A stretch of DNA of 64,000 nucleotides. Origin: Subsaximicrobium wynnwilliamsii (GTDB taxonomy: Bacteria > Bacteroidota > Bacteroidia > Flavobacteriales > Flavobacteriaceae). This document shows positions 8,111 through 16,829 of the stretch, piece after piece. How positions within the stretch are numbered: the stretch's first letter is position 1; each line of letters opens with the position of its first letter. The notes below the pieces were generated by a model. The model saw only the letters and a program-made list of their open reading frames with translations, was not told the origin of the DNA and did no database searches. Position numbers and translations under genes: made by a program. Location: the NCBI RefSeq assembly GCF_007997225.1, contig NZ_VORM01000007.1, positions 62,001-126,000 on the forward strand, in the 5' to 3' direction.

Positions 8111-9451
8111 ATGAGAAAAATAGGCATATTATTTGGTCAAGAAAACACATTTCCGCAGGCGTTCATCGACCGTGTCAATCAAAGAATAAAAGACGAAAAC
8201 ATTAAAGACATGATGGCCGAAGCGGTTTCCATTGAAACCGTTGAGCAAGCTAAAAGTGACGAGTATGCGGTCATCATTGATCGTATTTCACAAGACGTTC
8301 CTTTTTACAGGGCTTACCTGAAAAACGCTGCAATTACAGGAACTGCGGTAATCAACAACCCATTTTGGTGGAGTGCAGATGAAAAGTTCTTTAATAATGC
8401 CTTAGCGGAAAAAATTGGTGTCCCGGTACCAAAAACATTTATTTTACCGTCCTCCCATCGTCCACCAGATACCAATGAGAATTCCTTTAGAAACATGAAA
8501 TTCCCTTTTAATTGGGAAAAGATGTTCGATACCATCGGCTTTCCTGCCTACATGAAGCCCCATGATGGTGGTGGTTGGAAAAGCGTTTACCGTGTTGAAA
8601 ACCCAGACGACCTTTGGAAAAAACATGGCGAAACCGAAAATTTGGTAATGATGCTTCAAGAAGAAATCGATTTTAAAGAATACTTTAGATGTTATGTTCT
8701 GGGCACCAATAAGGTGCACATCATGCAATACGAGCCGAGAAATGAACACCACTTGCGCTATGTCATTGACGGCCCCAAAGTGGATCAAAAAATATTGGAC
8801 ACCGTTCACGATTACTGCATCAAGTTGAACCAAGCCTTGGGTTACGATTTCAATACTGTGGAATTTGCAGTAAGAGATGGCATACCTTATGCGATTGATT
8901 TCTGCAACCCAGCACCAGATGCCGACATCCATTCTGTAGGACAAGATAATTTTGATTGGATTGTTGAGAACGCCGCCACCATGGCCATTGAAAAAGCCAA
9001 GCAATACAAAAAAGGCCAGATGAATCTCACTTGGGGAAGTTTCGTTACCGATCAAGTAGGCAGCAAAAAGGCAGCAGCAAAAGAAGCAAAACCAAAAAAA
9101 GCGGAAACTAAAAAACCGGTGGCAAAAAAGACCACTGATAAAAAACCAAGTGCTAAAAAAGCAACTGCAAAAGGCGATGACAAGAAAACTGCCCTAAAAA
9201 AGGTAGCTGCCAAAAAGCCAGTCCTAAAAGCTTCCGAAGCAAAAAAAGCGGAAACTAAAAAACCGGTCGCAAAAAAGACCACTGATAAAAAACCAAGTGC
9301 TAAAAAAGCAACCGCAAAAGGCGATGACAAGAAAACTGCCCTAAAAAAAGTAGCTGCCAAGAAGCCAGTCTTAAAAGCTTCCGAAGCAAAAAAACCAGCA
9401 ATTAAAAAAGCACCTGCCAAGAGCGCTGCTGCCAAAACCAAGAAAAAATAA
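8111..9451 (+). CDS. ATP-grasp ligase with lysine/alanine-rich histone-H1-like tail
   Basis: A 446-residue protein. Residues 1 to about 310 form an ATP-grasp carboxylate-amine ligase: FPAYMKPHDGGGWKSVYRV supplies the lysine and glycine-rich nucleotide loop, and TVEFAVRDG plus YAIDFCNPAPDAD supply the Glu/Asp/Asn magnesium ligands. From about residue 315 the chain becomes repeats of Lys, Ala, Pro and Thr like histone H1 or AlgP. This part includes a 49-residue unit present twice in tandem. The start was put at the ATG at 8111 because the longer frame overlaps the esterase gene and has no family similarity. The tail may bind nucleic acid or polyphosphate, or serve as a modification target, but there is no direct evidence. 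The GCS2 gene follows 59 bases downstream. Confidence 0.88.
   Translation: MRKIGILFGQENTFPQAFIDRVNQRIKDENIKDMMAEAVSIETVEQAKSDEYAVIIDRISQDVPFYRAYLKNAAITGTAVINNPFWWSADEKFFNNALAEKIGVPVPKTFILPSSHRPPDTNENSFRNMKFPFNWEKMFDTIGFPAYMKPHDGGGWKSVYRVENPDDLWKKHGETENLVMMLQEEIDFKEYFRCYVLGTNKVHIMQYEPRNEHHLRYVIDGPKVDQKILDTVHDYCIKLNQALGYDFNTVEFAVRDGIPYAIDFCNPAPDADIHSVGQDNFDWIVENAATMAIEKAKQYKKGQMNLTWGSFVTDQVGSKKAAAKEAKPKKAETKKPVAKKTTDKKPSAKKATAKGDDKKTALKKVAAKKPVLKASEAKKAETKKPVAKKTTDKKPSAKKATAKGDDKKTALKKVAAKKPVLKASEAKKPAIKKAPAKSAAAKTKKK
9101..9394. repeat. 147-bp in-frame tandem duplication in the ATP-grasp tail
   Basis: Units 9101-9247 and 9248-9394 are nearly identical, with a handful of synonymous-looking changes. 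They encode the same 49 residues (KAETKKPVAKKTTDKKP through VLKASEAK). The period is exactly 49 codons, so the frame is kept. Confidence 0.92.
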
Positions 9452-9460
9452 TTTGTCTTA

Positions 9461-9492
9461 AGGTTTTGTAATGTAGTTTCATATCAAAACCT
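9461..9492 (+). promoter_or_regulatory. Intergenic hairpin between ATP-grasp and GCS2 genes
   Basis: AGGTTTTG and CAAAACCT form an 8-bp perfect stem with a 16-base loop and no T run. It could be an mRNA processing or stability element in the operon. Confidence 0.35.
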
Positions 9493-9510
9493 CATAAACC
9501 ATCATAGTCT

Positions 9511-10608
9511 ATGAAGTTCACATTAGGTATAGAAGAAGAGTATCAAGTCATTTGCCCAGAAACCAGAGAACTGATTTCGCATGACCAACAAATCGTTAGC
9601 AATGCGGCTCGACTGCTCAATGAGCAGGTCAAGGCCGAAATGCACCAAGCAGTTGTAGAAGTAGGCACCAATATTTGTTTAGACATCAACGAGGCTCGTA
9701 CTGAAATCACACACCTTCGAAAATCCATCGCTGGCATTGCCAAGGACCTTGGTTTCAAGATTGGTGCTGCCGGGACACACCCCTTTTCAAAGTGGGAGAC
9801 GCAGCTCATCACGCCCAATCCGCGCTATGATGAAATCGTGAACGAGCTGCAAGATACCGCGCGTTCCAACCTCATTTTTGGTTTGCACGTACACGTTGGC
9901 ATTGAAGACAAACAATTGGCCTTGCATCTCGTAAATGCCATGCGTTATTTTTTACCGCATCTCTATGCCTTGTCCACCAACTCCCCTTTTTGGGAAGGTA
10001 GAAATACCGGTTTCAAATCCTTTAGATCCAAGGTTTTTGACAAGTTTCCAAGAACAGGGATTCCAGGCGTTTTTGACACGGTGGCCCAATATGAGCATTA
10101 TATAGACATATTGATTAAAACGAAATGTATCGATAATCCCAAGAAAATATGGTGGGACATTCGCATCCATCCGTTCTTCCCAACCTTGGAAGTTCGCATT
10201 TGTGATGTGCCAATGACCATTGATGAAACCTTGAGCATTGCCGCGTTAATCCAGGCTCTGGTGGTCAAATTATATAAATTGAGAACTCAAAACCTTAATT
10301 TCATGTTGTACCACAGAGCGCTCATCAATGAAAACAAATGGCGTGCTGGACGTTATGGTCTCGATGGCAAAATGATTGACTTCGGAAAAGAATGTGAAGT
10401 CGATACTCGAGATCTCATGGAAGAACTTTTGGAATTTGTGGACGATGTGGTTGACGAATTGGGCTCTCGAAAAGACATTGAAAACATTCGCAACATCATG
10501 AAAAATGGCACAGGAGCCGATCGCCAATTAGCTGTGTTTGAGAAAACAAACGACCTCGTTAAAGTCGTAGATTATATCACAGAACAAACTATTTTAGGCA
10601 CAGAATAA
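9511..10608 (+). CDS. Carboxylate-amine ligase of the GCS2 (YbdK) family
   Basis: The 365-residue protein begins with the family signature FTLGIEEEYQV. It continues with HQAVVEVGTNIC, FGLHVHVGIED and PFFPTLEVRICD, all hallmarks of glutamate-cysteine ligase family 2, a glutamine-synthetase-like ATP-dependent amide-bond former. Many members have weak glutamate-cysteine ligase activity, and the natural substrate here is unknown. It lies in tandem with two ATP-grasp ligases and an amidotransferase. That context points to successive amide bonds on a shared substrate rather than ordinary glutathione synthesis. No glutathione synthetase of normal type is seen nearby. Confidence 0.9.
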   Translation: MKFTLGIEEEYQVICPETRELISHDQQIVSNAARLLNEQVKAEMHQAVVEVGTNICLDINEARTEITHLRKSIAGIAKDLGFKIGAAGTHPFSKWETQLITPNPRYDEIVNELQDTARSNLIFGLHVHVGIEDKQLALHLVNAMRYFLPHLYALSTNSPFWEGRNTGFKSFRSKVFDKFPRTGIPGVFDTVAQYEHYIDILIKTKCIDNPKKIWWDIRIHPFFPTLEVRICDVPMTIDETLSIAALIQALVVKLYKLRTQNLNFMLYHRALINENKWRAGRYGLDGKMIDFGKECEVDTRDLMEELLEFVDDVVDELGSRKDIENIRNIMKNGTGADRQLAVFEKTNDLVKVVDYITEQTILGTE

Positions 10609-10610
10609 GT

Positions 10611-10618
10611 TATCTTTG
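10611..10618 (+). promoter_or_regulatory. Possible -7 box inside the ligase cluster
   Basis: TATCTTTG fits TAnnTTTG and begins three bases after the GCS2 stop codon, 50 bases before the amidotransferase start. No matching TTTG lies 20-22 bases upstream, so this is a weak candidate for a second transcript. Confidence 0.35.
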
Positions 10619-10667
10619 CAAAATGGCTGAAATCTTTGATTAGCCATTTTTCAAACCCAAAACATAC

Positions 10668-11486
10668 ATGAAAAAAGCACACGTTAAACTGGCGATTCTA
10701 GACATGAACAACGGCGAACCCAATCAGGGTCTGCGTTGTATCAAAGAAATTGTCACGCTTTTTGAGGAAGATGTCGATTATCAAATATTTGACGTAAGAT
10801 CAAAACAAGAACTACCAGATAGTTCTTTCGATATCTATATTTCAAGTGGTGGTCCTGGGAGTCCGTTGGATAAAGGGGCATGGCGCAAACCCTATTTGCA
10901 CTTGATGCAAGAATTGTGGGATTTCAATAAACAAAGCGACTATCAGAAAAAACACGTGTTCTTCATTTGTTATTCCTTTCAAGTGATGTGCGATTATTTT
11001 GAGTTGGGCAGCATCAAACCAAGACGAAGCACTTCTTTTGGAATTTTACCCATTCATAAAACCAAAGCAGGCCTAAAAGATACACTTTTAGAGGGTTTGA
11101 GCGATCCGTTTTTTGCGGTCGATTCTCGCGATTGGCAATTGATCCAACCAAGATTAAAGGTGTTTAAAGAACATGGTGCTTCCATCTTAAGTCTGGAAAA
11201 ATTACGGTCTCATGTTGAATATGAACGTGCAATAATGGCCGTTCGATTTTCTAAGGAGTTTGTGGGCACCCAATTTCATCCAGAAGCCGACCCCATTGGG
11301 ATGAAGGCCTATTTCTTGGCTGAAGAAAACAAACGCAAGGTCATTACCAATTTTGGGGAGGAAAAATATGAGAATATGATGACCCAAATGGACGACCCAG
11401 AAAAAATCACGTTGACCTATAATACAATTCTACCAAAATTTATTGGCAAAGCCATCAAACAAGTTTCAGCATCCTTAATTTCTTAG
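10668..11486 (+). CDS. Class I glutamine amidotransferase (GATase1)
   Basis: A 272-residue stand-alone GATase1 domain. SSGGPGSPLD near residues 59-68 forms the oxyanion region, Cys101 in FFICYSFQVM is the nucleophile, and His194 and Glu196 in QFHPEAD complete the triad. Such enzymes release ammonia from glutamine for a partner synthetase, or act as gamma-glutamyl hydrolases. With three ATP-dependent ligases beside it, it could feed ammonia to one of them or trim a gamma-glutamyl intermediate. The stop codon is six bases before the next ATP-grasp gene, a strong sign of translational coupling and a common pathway. Confidence 0.9.
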   Translation: MKKAHVKLAILDMNNGEPNQGLRCIKEIVTLFEEDVDYQIFDVRSKQELPDSSFDIYISSGGPGSPLDKGAWRKPYLHLMQELWDFNKQSDYQKKHVFFICYSFQVMCDYFELGSIKPRRSTSFGILPIHKTKAGLKDTLLEGLSDPFFAVDSRDWQLIQPRLKVFKEHGASILSLEKLRSHVEYERAIMAVRFSKEFVGTQFHPEADPIGMKAYFLAEENKRKVITNFGEEKYENMMTQMDDPEKITLTYNTILPKFIGKAIKQVSASLIS

Positions 11487-11492
11487 ACTAAG

Positions 11493-12695
11493 ATGATTCC
11501 GAAGAATAGAAAAGCTTATAACGCCCATTTTTCCGAAGAAAAGTACAAAGCCTTTTTAGCAGATATCAATGCGCAATTTGATTATACGGTTCAATTTAAA
11601 ATTGCCGAAACACCAGCTTTCATTCCGAAGACATTACAAGATAAATTAGTCGCTGCCTGTGATGACATCATGAAAGTCATCAACCAACCCAATTTCAAGG
11701 AACTCACCGATGGCGCATTTTTCGATAAAAACACCATCGTGCCCAATGAAGATGCGCAGTCCAAATTCATTCAGCTTGATTTTGGGATTTGCAAGGATGA
11801 ACATGGCGAACTAACGCCGAAGTTGATTGAATTGCAAGGCTTTCCGTCACTCTACTTTTTTCAGGAATTGTTGGGTCGCATGTACCGCAAACATTTTGGG
11901 GAAGTGATCCCAGAAAGCTATTCCCAACATTTAAACGGCATGACACCCGAAAAATACATCGCATTACTTCGAAATGAAATCGTAGGACAGACCGATCCAA
12001 AACAGGTCATTCTTTTGGAAATTGAACCCGAAAAACAAGCGACTGCCATCGATTTTTATGCCACGGAAGCAAAACTAGGGATCAAAGTGCTTTGTATAAC
12101 CAACTTGAAAAAACGCGGGAAAACCTTATACTATTTAGATGAAAGTGGCAATGAAGTGAACGTGCGCAAGATTTATAACCGCATTATTTTTGACGAACTG
12201 CACCAACGGAAGGATCTAAAAACCGAATTCAGCTTTAAGGACGAGGTGGATGTGGAATGGATTGGGCACCCCAATTGGTTTTATCGCATCAGTAAATACA
12301 CCATGCCATTGTTGAAAGGCGATTATGTGCCAAAATCCTATTATTTAGATAAGTTGGAAAACATCCCTTCAGATCTTGAAAATTATGTGCTGAAGCCCTT
12401 GTATTCCTTTGCAGGCGCCGGCGTACAGATTCATGTGACTCGAGACATGATTGATGCCATCACCAATAAATCCAACTTTCTTTTACAAGAGAAAGTGGCT
12501 TATGCACCAGTTATTGAAACCATGGATGAGCCCGCTAAATGTGAAATTAGGATGATGTTGATGCACAACTCAAAAACAAACCAAACCGAAATCGTAAGCA
12601 ATCTCATGCGTTTGAGCAAAGGCGAAATGGTTGGTGTTAAATACAATAAAGACAAAACTTGGGTTGGTGGAAGCACTGGCTTTTTTGAAGGTTAA
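11493..12695 (+). CDS. ATP-grasp domain protein, partner of the amidotransferase
   Basis: A 400-residue cytoplasmic protein. The C-terminal half shows ATP-grasp features: YVLKPLYSFAGAGVQIHVTR provides the nucleotide-binding lysine and small-residue loop, FLLQEKV the adenine-binding strand, and CEIRMMLMHN with SNLMRLSKG the metal-binding end. The N-terminal half (IPKTLQDKLVAACDDIMK, SKFIQLDFGICKDEHGELTP) is the substrate-binding part and is not like any well-known ligase. It belongs to a family seen mainly next to GATase1 and GCS2 genes. It is coupled to the amidotransferase by a six-base gap. The substrate is unknown. Confidence 0.85.
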   Translation: MIPKNRKAYNAHFSEEKYKAFLADINAQFDYTVQFKIAETPAFIPKTLQDKLVAACDDIMKVINQPNFKELTDGAFFDKNTIVPNEDAQSKFIQLDFGICKDEHGELTPKLIELQGFPSLYFFQELLGRMYRKHFGEVIPESYSQHLNGMTPEKYIALLRNEIVGQTDPKQVILLEIEPEKQATAIDFYATEAKLGIKVLCITNLKKRGKTLYYLDESGNEVNVRKIYNRIIFDELHQRKDLKTEFSFKDEVDVEWIGHPNWFYRISKYTMPLLKGDYVPKSYYLDKLENIPSDLENYVLKPLYSFAGAGVQIHVTRDMIDAITNKSNFLLQEKVAYAPVIETMDEPAKCEIRMMLMHNSKTNQTEIVSNLMRLSKGEMVGVKYNKDKTWVGGSTGFFEG

Positions 12696-12804
12696 TTTTT
12701 GGTCGCCATTTTTCTGTTGAATTTTGAATCACTGAAATTTTTCTTCAGAAGATTCGCAACGCATCAGAACCCTAATTTTTACTAACTATAATTCTGCTTT
12801 TCAA

Positions 12805-14214
12805 ATGAAACATTCCTTCTTTATAATTCTTGTGTTATCGCTATTTAGCGCCTGCCAAAACTATTCTGAACGCCCAATGGAAAAACCGCACGCTATGGAA
12901 CCAACAAACCCACACCAGCCTCAAGAATACGTTAAGCTCCAACATCCTGAATGGAGTAAGAATGCCAGTATTTATCAACTCAATACCCGTCAATTTACCA
13001 AGGAAGGCACGTTCATGGCCGCGCAAGAGCAATTGCCTCGACTTAAAGCATTGGGTGCCGACATTATTTGGTTGATGCCCATTCATAGCATTGGCGAGAA
13101 AAACAGGAAGGGGGCTTTGGGGAGTCCGTATTCTATAAAAGATTATTACAGCGTGAATCCCGAATTTGGTGATTTACAAGACCTCAAAAATTTTGTGAAT
13201 GCCGCCCACAAACAAGGGATGTACGTGATTCTGGATTGGGTGGCCAACCATACGGCTTGGGACAATGATTTGGTCAATGAGCATCCCGATTGGTATGAGC
13301 GCGATTACAAAGGCGATTTTAGACCCACACCTTGGTGGGATTGGAGCGATATCATTGATTTAGACTTCAGCAAACCCGAGCTGCGAAATTACATGACCGA
13401 AGCGCTTAAATACTGGGTAAAGGAAGCGAATATTGACGGTTATCGCTGTGATGTCGCAGGTTTTGTACCTGTGGAATTCTGGAATCATGCCAGAAAAGAA
13501 CTGGAGGCCATAAAACCCGTCTTTATGCTGGCCGAATGGGAATCTCGGGATTTGCACGCCGAAGCTTTCGATATGACTTATGCTTGGAGCTGGAACGAAG
13601 CCGTACATAGAATTTGTACGGGAAAGGCCGATGTGAATGCGCTTTACATCTACTATTCGTGGAACGAGAGTGCGTTCCCCAAAAACAGCATGCGCATGAC
13701 TTTTGTGTCCAACCACGATAAAAACGCTTGGGAAGGCACCATGTACGAGCAATTTGGTAATGGGCTTGAAGCTGCCATCGCACTTTCGGTGGTTGGTGAA
13801 GGCATGCCCTTGATTTATAACGGTCAAGAAGCAGGAAACGACAAACGACTAGCATTTTTCGAAAAAGACCCTATCGTTTGGAAGCAGGACGAGATTGGTG
13901 ATTTGTACAAAGAGTTGTTCAAGCTCATGCATACCAATACTGCCTTATGGCACGCCAAATGGGGTTCAACCATGATTAAGGTTCCTAACAATACAGAACA
14001 TGCGGTGTTTAGCTTTGTGAGACAAAATGAAGACGACAAGGTTTTTGCTGTTTTCAATTTTTCTGATAAAACACAGACTATTACTTTTAAAGAACCCTTG
14101 TTTGTGGGTGATTATTCAGAATTCGGTACAACTGAAAATAAGCGTTTTGCCGAGAACACAAGCTTAGAACTCAAAGCTTGGGAATATCGCATTTATGTGA
14201 AAAAACCTTTTTAG
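12805..14214 (+). CDS. GH13 alpha-amylase family lipoprotein
   Basis: A 469-residue protein with a lipoprotein signal (LVLSLFSAC, lipid-attached Cys17), so it is anchored in a membrane facing the periplasm or cell surface. The GH13 catalytic barrel is intact: DWVANHT at 144-150, nucleophile Asp216 in GYRCDVA, acid/base Glu244 in MLAEWES, and NHD at 303-305. A short C-terminal beta domain follows (VFSFVRQNEDDKVFAVFNFS). Expected activity is on alpha-1,4-linked glucans or oligosaccharides. It sits 109 bases after the ATP-grasp gene. The functional link to the ligases is unclear, and it may simply be a neighbour. Confidence 0.9.
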   Translation: MKHSFFIILVLSLFSACQNYSERPMEKPHAMEPTNPHQPQEYVKLQHPEWSKNASIYQLNTRQFTKEGTFMAAQEQLPRLKALGADIIWLMPIHSIGEKNRKGALGSPYSIKDYYSVNPEFGDLQDLKNFVNAAHKQGMYVILDWVANHTAWDNDLVNEHPDWYERDYKGDFRPTPWWDWSDIIDLDFSKPELRNYMTEALKYWVKEANIDGYRCDVAGFVPVEFWNHARKELEAIKPVFMLAEWESRDLHAEAFDMTYAWSWNEAVHRICTGKADVNALYIYYSWNESAFPKNSMRMTFVSNHDKNAWEGTMYEQFGNGLEAAIALSVVGEGMPLIYNGQEAGNDKRLAFFEKDPIVWKQDEIGDLYKELFKLMHTNTALWHAKWGSTMIKVPNNTEHAVFSFVRQNEDDKVFAVFNFSDKTQTITFKEPLFVGDYSEFGTTENKRFAENTSLELKAWEYRIYVKKPF

Positions 14215-14516
14215 AATGGGCATTAGCTTCAAATCTCGATGACTAAACACCTATTAAAATCATTGTTGTCTGAAAAAGAATCAAGACCGTCCCGATAGAT
14301 CGGGACTGCAAGAACCAAGACTTGGTATTACCTAGTACTTATAATTTGTAGTAAAAACGCCCGATCACTCTCGATAAAAATAGTTTCATAAAACAAAGTG
14401 TCAATTTGGTAAGCTCTTAAAACCCATGCCTCGAAAGGGTTTTTCAACTTTAAAATACTTTTAGTTAGACACTATGTATTGAAATATTAATACAAATTTT
14501 CAGATTGGTATAAAAT
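14215..14516. other. Convergent gap with a TCCCGA/TCGGGA palindrome
   Basis: The palindrome GTCCCGATAGATCGGGAC at 14289-14306 is perfect and has relatives at 16261-16280 and 35331-35349. No T run follows, so it is not a standard terminator. The rest is AT-rich without a clear gene. Confidence 0.6.
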
Positions 14517-15716
14517 TCACAAAGACTTATCTGGTGCGGGTAAACTTGCATGAAATTCTGAAGCTATTTTTTGTGAATACTGTTTCAATAATTCCAAGAC
14601 GCGCTCGCTGGAATCGGAGGCTACGATTAAACCGATATGCCATTCTTTATGCATGCGCCATACGATTTCATCATCATTGAAACTCGAGGTGTCGGGGTGT
14701 TCATAGCGACTCAATGACACTACGATACCTGCATATTTATGCTTCAGTTTTGGAAGTTTATAGGTGGTTTTCCGCAGATTTGCCGATTCAATTTTTGCCC
14801 ATTCGCCCCATAAATTGATACCCGACGCAGCCTCCACCATTTCGGCAAGATTGGCACCTCCCACTCGAGACGAGGTTTCTAAAAAGAACAATTCGCCCGT
14901 GGCTTTGGATTTTATAAACTCGGTATGCGACGCGCCAAACTGCATCCCGAAGGCTTTCATCACTTGGGCATTCATTTTTTGCAGTCCTTTTTCGGTCTTT
15001 GTGCCCACCTCGCAGCTGGCCGATCTAAAAATGCCGCCACCATGTGCGACTTCAAAAGGCGTGTCTAAATACTTGCTCACTCTTGAGAAAATCACTTTAC
15101 CTTCCAAATTTAGTCCGTCAACATGATAAACGTCTCCAGGTGCAAATTTTTCGATGAGATAATTGTCGCGTTCGTCGCCTAGTGCATCGATAATGGGCCA
15201 CAATTCGTCTTTAGAATAGATTTTCTTGATGCCTGTGGCAGAGGCTTCCATGCGTGGTTTCAATAACCAAGGCGCTTCCACGCGTTCGGCGTAAGCATTG
15301 ATATCTTCATTATAGAACAACGAAGTGAATTCTGGTACATTAACCCCTTCCTCTTGGGCTTTCATGCGCATGGCCAACTTATCCCTAAAATAATGCGCGG
15401 TGGTTCGGCCCATGCCTGGCATTCTAAAATGCTCCCGCAACAAGGCTACTTTTTCCACATCAAAATCGTCCAAAGCCACAAAACGGTCAAACTTTAAAGT
15501 TCTCAATTTATAAGCAATGCCCTTGGTAATATCACTTTGGACCCAGTCGTCAATATAAAACACATCGTCAATCGCTTCCCATGGCCAAGCTTTATGCTCG
15601 AGCTTCTTTTTGGTCAATAAGAACACCTTATTGCCATCGGCCTTGCAGCTTTTTAGAAAATCTTCGCCTTTAAAATAGGTGGTGATGCAGAGGAAATTTA
15701 GTGCTTGTTTTGACAT
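14517..15716 (-). CDS. ATP-grasp ligase, convergent member of the ligase cluster
   Basis: A 399-residue protein resembling L-amino-acid ligases and the carbamoyl-phosphate-synthetase-like ATP-grasp group. The N-terminal Rossmann-like part is NFLCITTYFKGEDFLKSC. The ATP-grasp core has APWLLKPRMEASATGIKKI, YLIEKFAPGDVYHVDGL, GASHTEFI and FLETSSRVGG, carrying the metal-binding Glu and Arg residues. It is likely to join an amino acid or peptide to an amine through an acyl-phosphate. It faces the GH13 gene tail to tail. Its promoter region holds nine copies of GTGGGTT starting 20 bases upstream of the ATG, which could make expression variable. Confidence 0.87.
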   Translation of the reverse strand: MSKQALNFLCITTYFKGEDFLKSCKADGNKVFLLTKKKLEHKAWPWEAIDDVFYIDDWVQSDITKGIAYKLRTLKFDRFVALDDFDVEKVALLREHFRMPGMGRTTAHYFRDKLAMRMKAQEEGVNVPEFTSLFYNEDINAYAERVEAPWLLKPRMEASATGIKKIYSKDELWPIIDALGDERDNYLIEKFAPGDVYHVDGLNLEGKVIFSRVSKYLDTPFEVAHGGGIFRSASCEVGTKTEKGLQKMNAQVMKAFGMQFGASHTEFIKSKATGELFFLETSSRVGGANLAEMVEAASGINLWGEWAKIESANLRKTTYKLPKLKHKYAGIVVSLSRYEHPDTSSFNDDEIVWRMHKEWHIGLIVASDSSERVLELLKQYSQKIASEFHASLPAPDKSL

Positions 15717-15735
15717 GGTTTCTGATTTGTGGTTG

Positions 15736-15800
15736 GTGGGTTGTGGGTTGTGGGTTGTGGGTTGTGGGTTGTGGGTTGTGGGTTGTGGGTTGTGGGTTGT
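15736..15800. repeat. GTGGGTT heptamer array, about nine copies
   Basis: The period of 7 bp is uninterrupted over 65 bases. The plus strand carries nine GGG tracts separated by four-base TTGT loops, which fits the pattern of a G-quadruplex-forming sequence. It lies at -20 to -84 relative to the ATG of the minus-strand ATP-grasp gene. Confidence 0.95.
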
Positions 15801-16335
15801 ATAAAAAAAGTTAAAATTTTAGTTTTTACAAAATTCTTCAAGCTAAAGATATTATTTTTTATTTGAAAAGGGTTTTATCTGAGCAGGCAATGTCAAAAAG
15901 ACGGCGCTAATTAGACGCTTTTTTTTGCTCCTAGAAGCAAGCAATAAACTCAGAATTTCAAATTTTGAAATGTCCTAAATTTCAGTATTGATTGAGGTAA
16001 AAGCTAGGCACTTAATCGATTGATGACCATCACGGCTTTTAGAGTAAACGAACTCACAGCGGTCTTTAATTCCCACAACTCTAATTTGCTTGCGCTTCTT
16101 AGTATTTTAGCCAGTAGTATTGAGTCAGCCTTGAGTTTTTTCTGTCGAAATATTGAATGAAGAAAACTTGTTTTACAACAGCGGTCTTTCTTAAGGTTAG
16201 GCAGGATTTATGCAAATAAAATTACTTCACCCGCCTATAGACAGGAAGATGAAACCCGAAAGTCCCGACGCATCGGGACTTGTAGGGACACATTGTCTAT
16301 TATACAGACTATTGTGGCTGTTTTTGAGAAAGCGA
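15801..16335. other. Non-coding gap with a TCCCGA palindrome
   Basis: AGTCCCGACGCATCGGGACT at 16261-16280 is a member of the palindrome family. Around 15990-16150 short open frames exist on both strands, but none has a convincing start and none is recognised. Confidence 0.45.
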
Positions 16336-16434
16336 TTACTTAGATTTCTTTAGTCTCTTTTCTGCCTTTTTTTCTTTAGGAGTTTTAGTAGCTTCCTTTT
16401 TGACATTCTTTTTTGCGTCTTGACTTTTTGCCAT
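16336..16434 (-). CDS. Small basic lysine-rich protein, 32 residues
   Basis: The frame reads MAKSQDAKKNVKKEATK and ends KRLKKSK. Sixteen of 32 residues are Lys or Arg. Proteins of this pattern (MAKSQDAKK.. KKEPTKTPKEK) are, as I recall, common in Flavobacteriia as uncharacterised short basic proteins. The strong composition, the clean ATG and its position in an otherwise empty gap support a real gene. It may bind nucleic acid or ribosomes, which is inference from charge only. Confidence 0.65.
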   Translation of the reverse strand: MAKSQDAKKNVKKEATKTPKEKKAEKRLKKSK

Positions 16435-16829
16435 GATATTGTTTTTTGAATTTTGGTTGGTATAAATGTAAGCAATAATTACATACCCCTTAAGTTTGAT
16501 TTTTATAGATTCATATAATCATCAGAAAGAACCAAAACGGAAAGCGAAAAAGTATAAAAATACGTAAAAGGGATTCTTGGAAATACCGTCTAAAGCACTT
16601 TATAATCCAATGAAAAACCTCTTAAACATTTGCAAAAGAAGTATTGATGTCAAAATTATAAATTAGGGAATCTGTTGCTTTTTGCTGCTTAGTTACCAAT
16701 AAAAAGCATGAAAACTGGCATTGATAGCTATCGCAAATACCTCGCTAAAGGAAGCGACTTCAAAAGCTAAATCCGGGTTAGTTTAGTATGAAAACCTCGT
16801 TACTGTATTCGCTTAAAAATGCTGGTTTT
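16435..16829. other. Gap without recognised features
   Basis: AT-rich. A short imperfect palindrome GATAGCTATC lies near 16726. No gene, promoter or tandem repeat was recognised. Confidence 0.4.

Noticed and set aside
9052-9441. 129-codon minus-strand frame opposite the lysine-rich tail
   Set aside because: Antisense of AAA/GCA-rich codons gives Phe/Leu/Ala-rich frames by composition. The plus-strand protein is clearly real.
14289-14306. Palindrome as a bidirectional terminator between GH13 and ATP-grasp genes
   Set aside because: No T run on either strand, and the same palindrome occurs at unrelated positions, so it is listed as a repeat.
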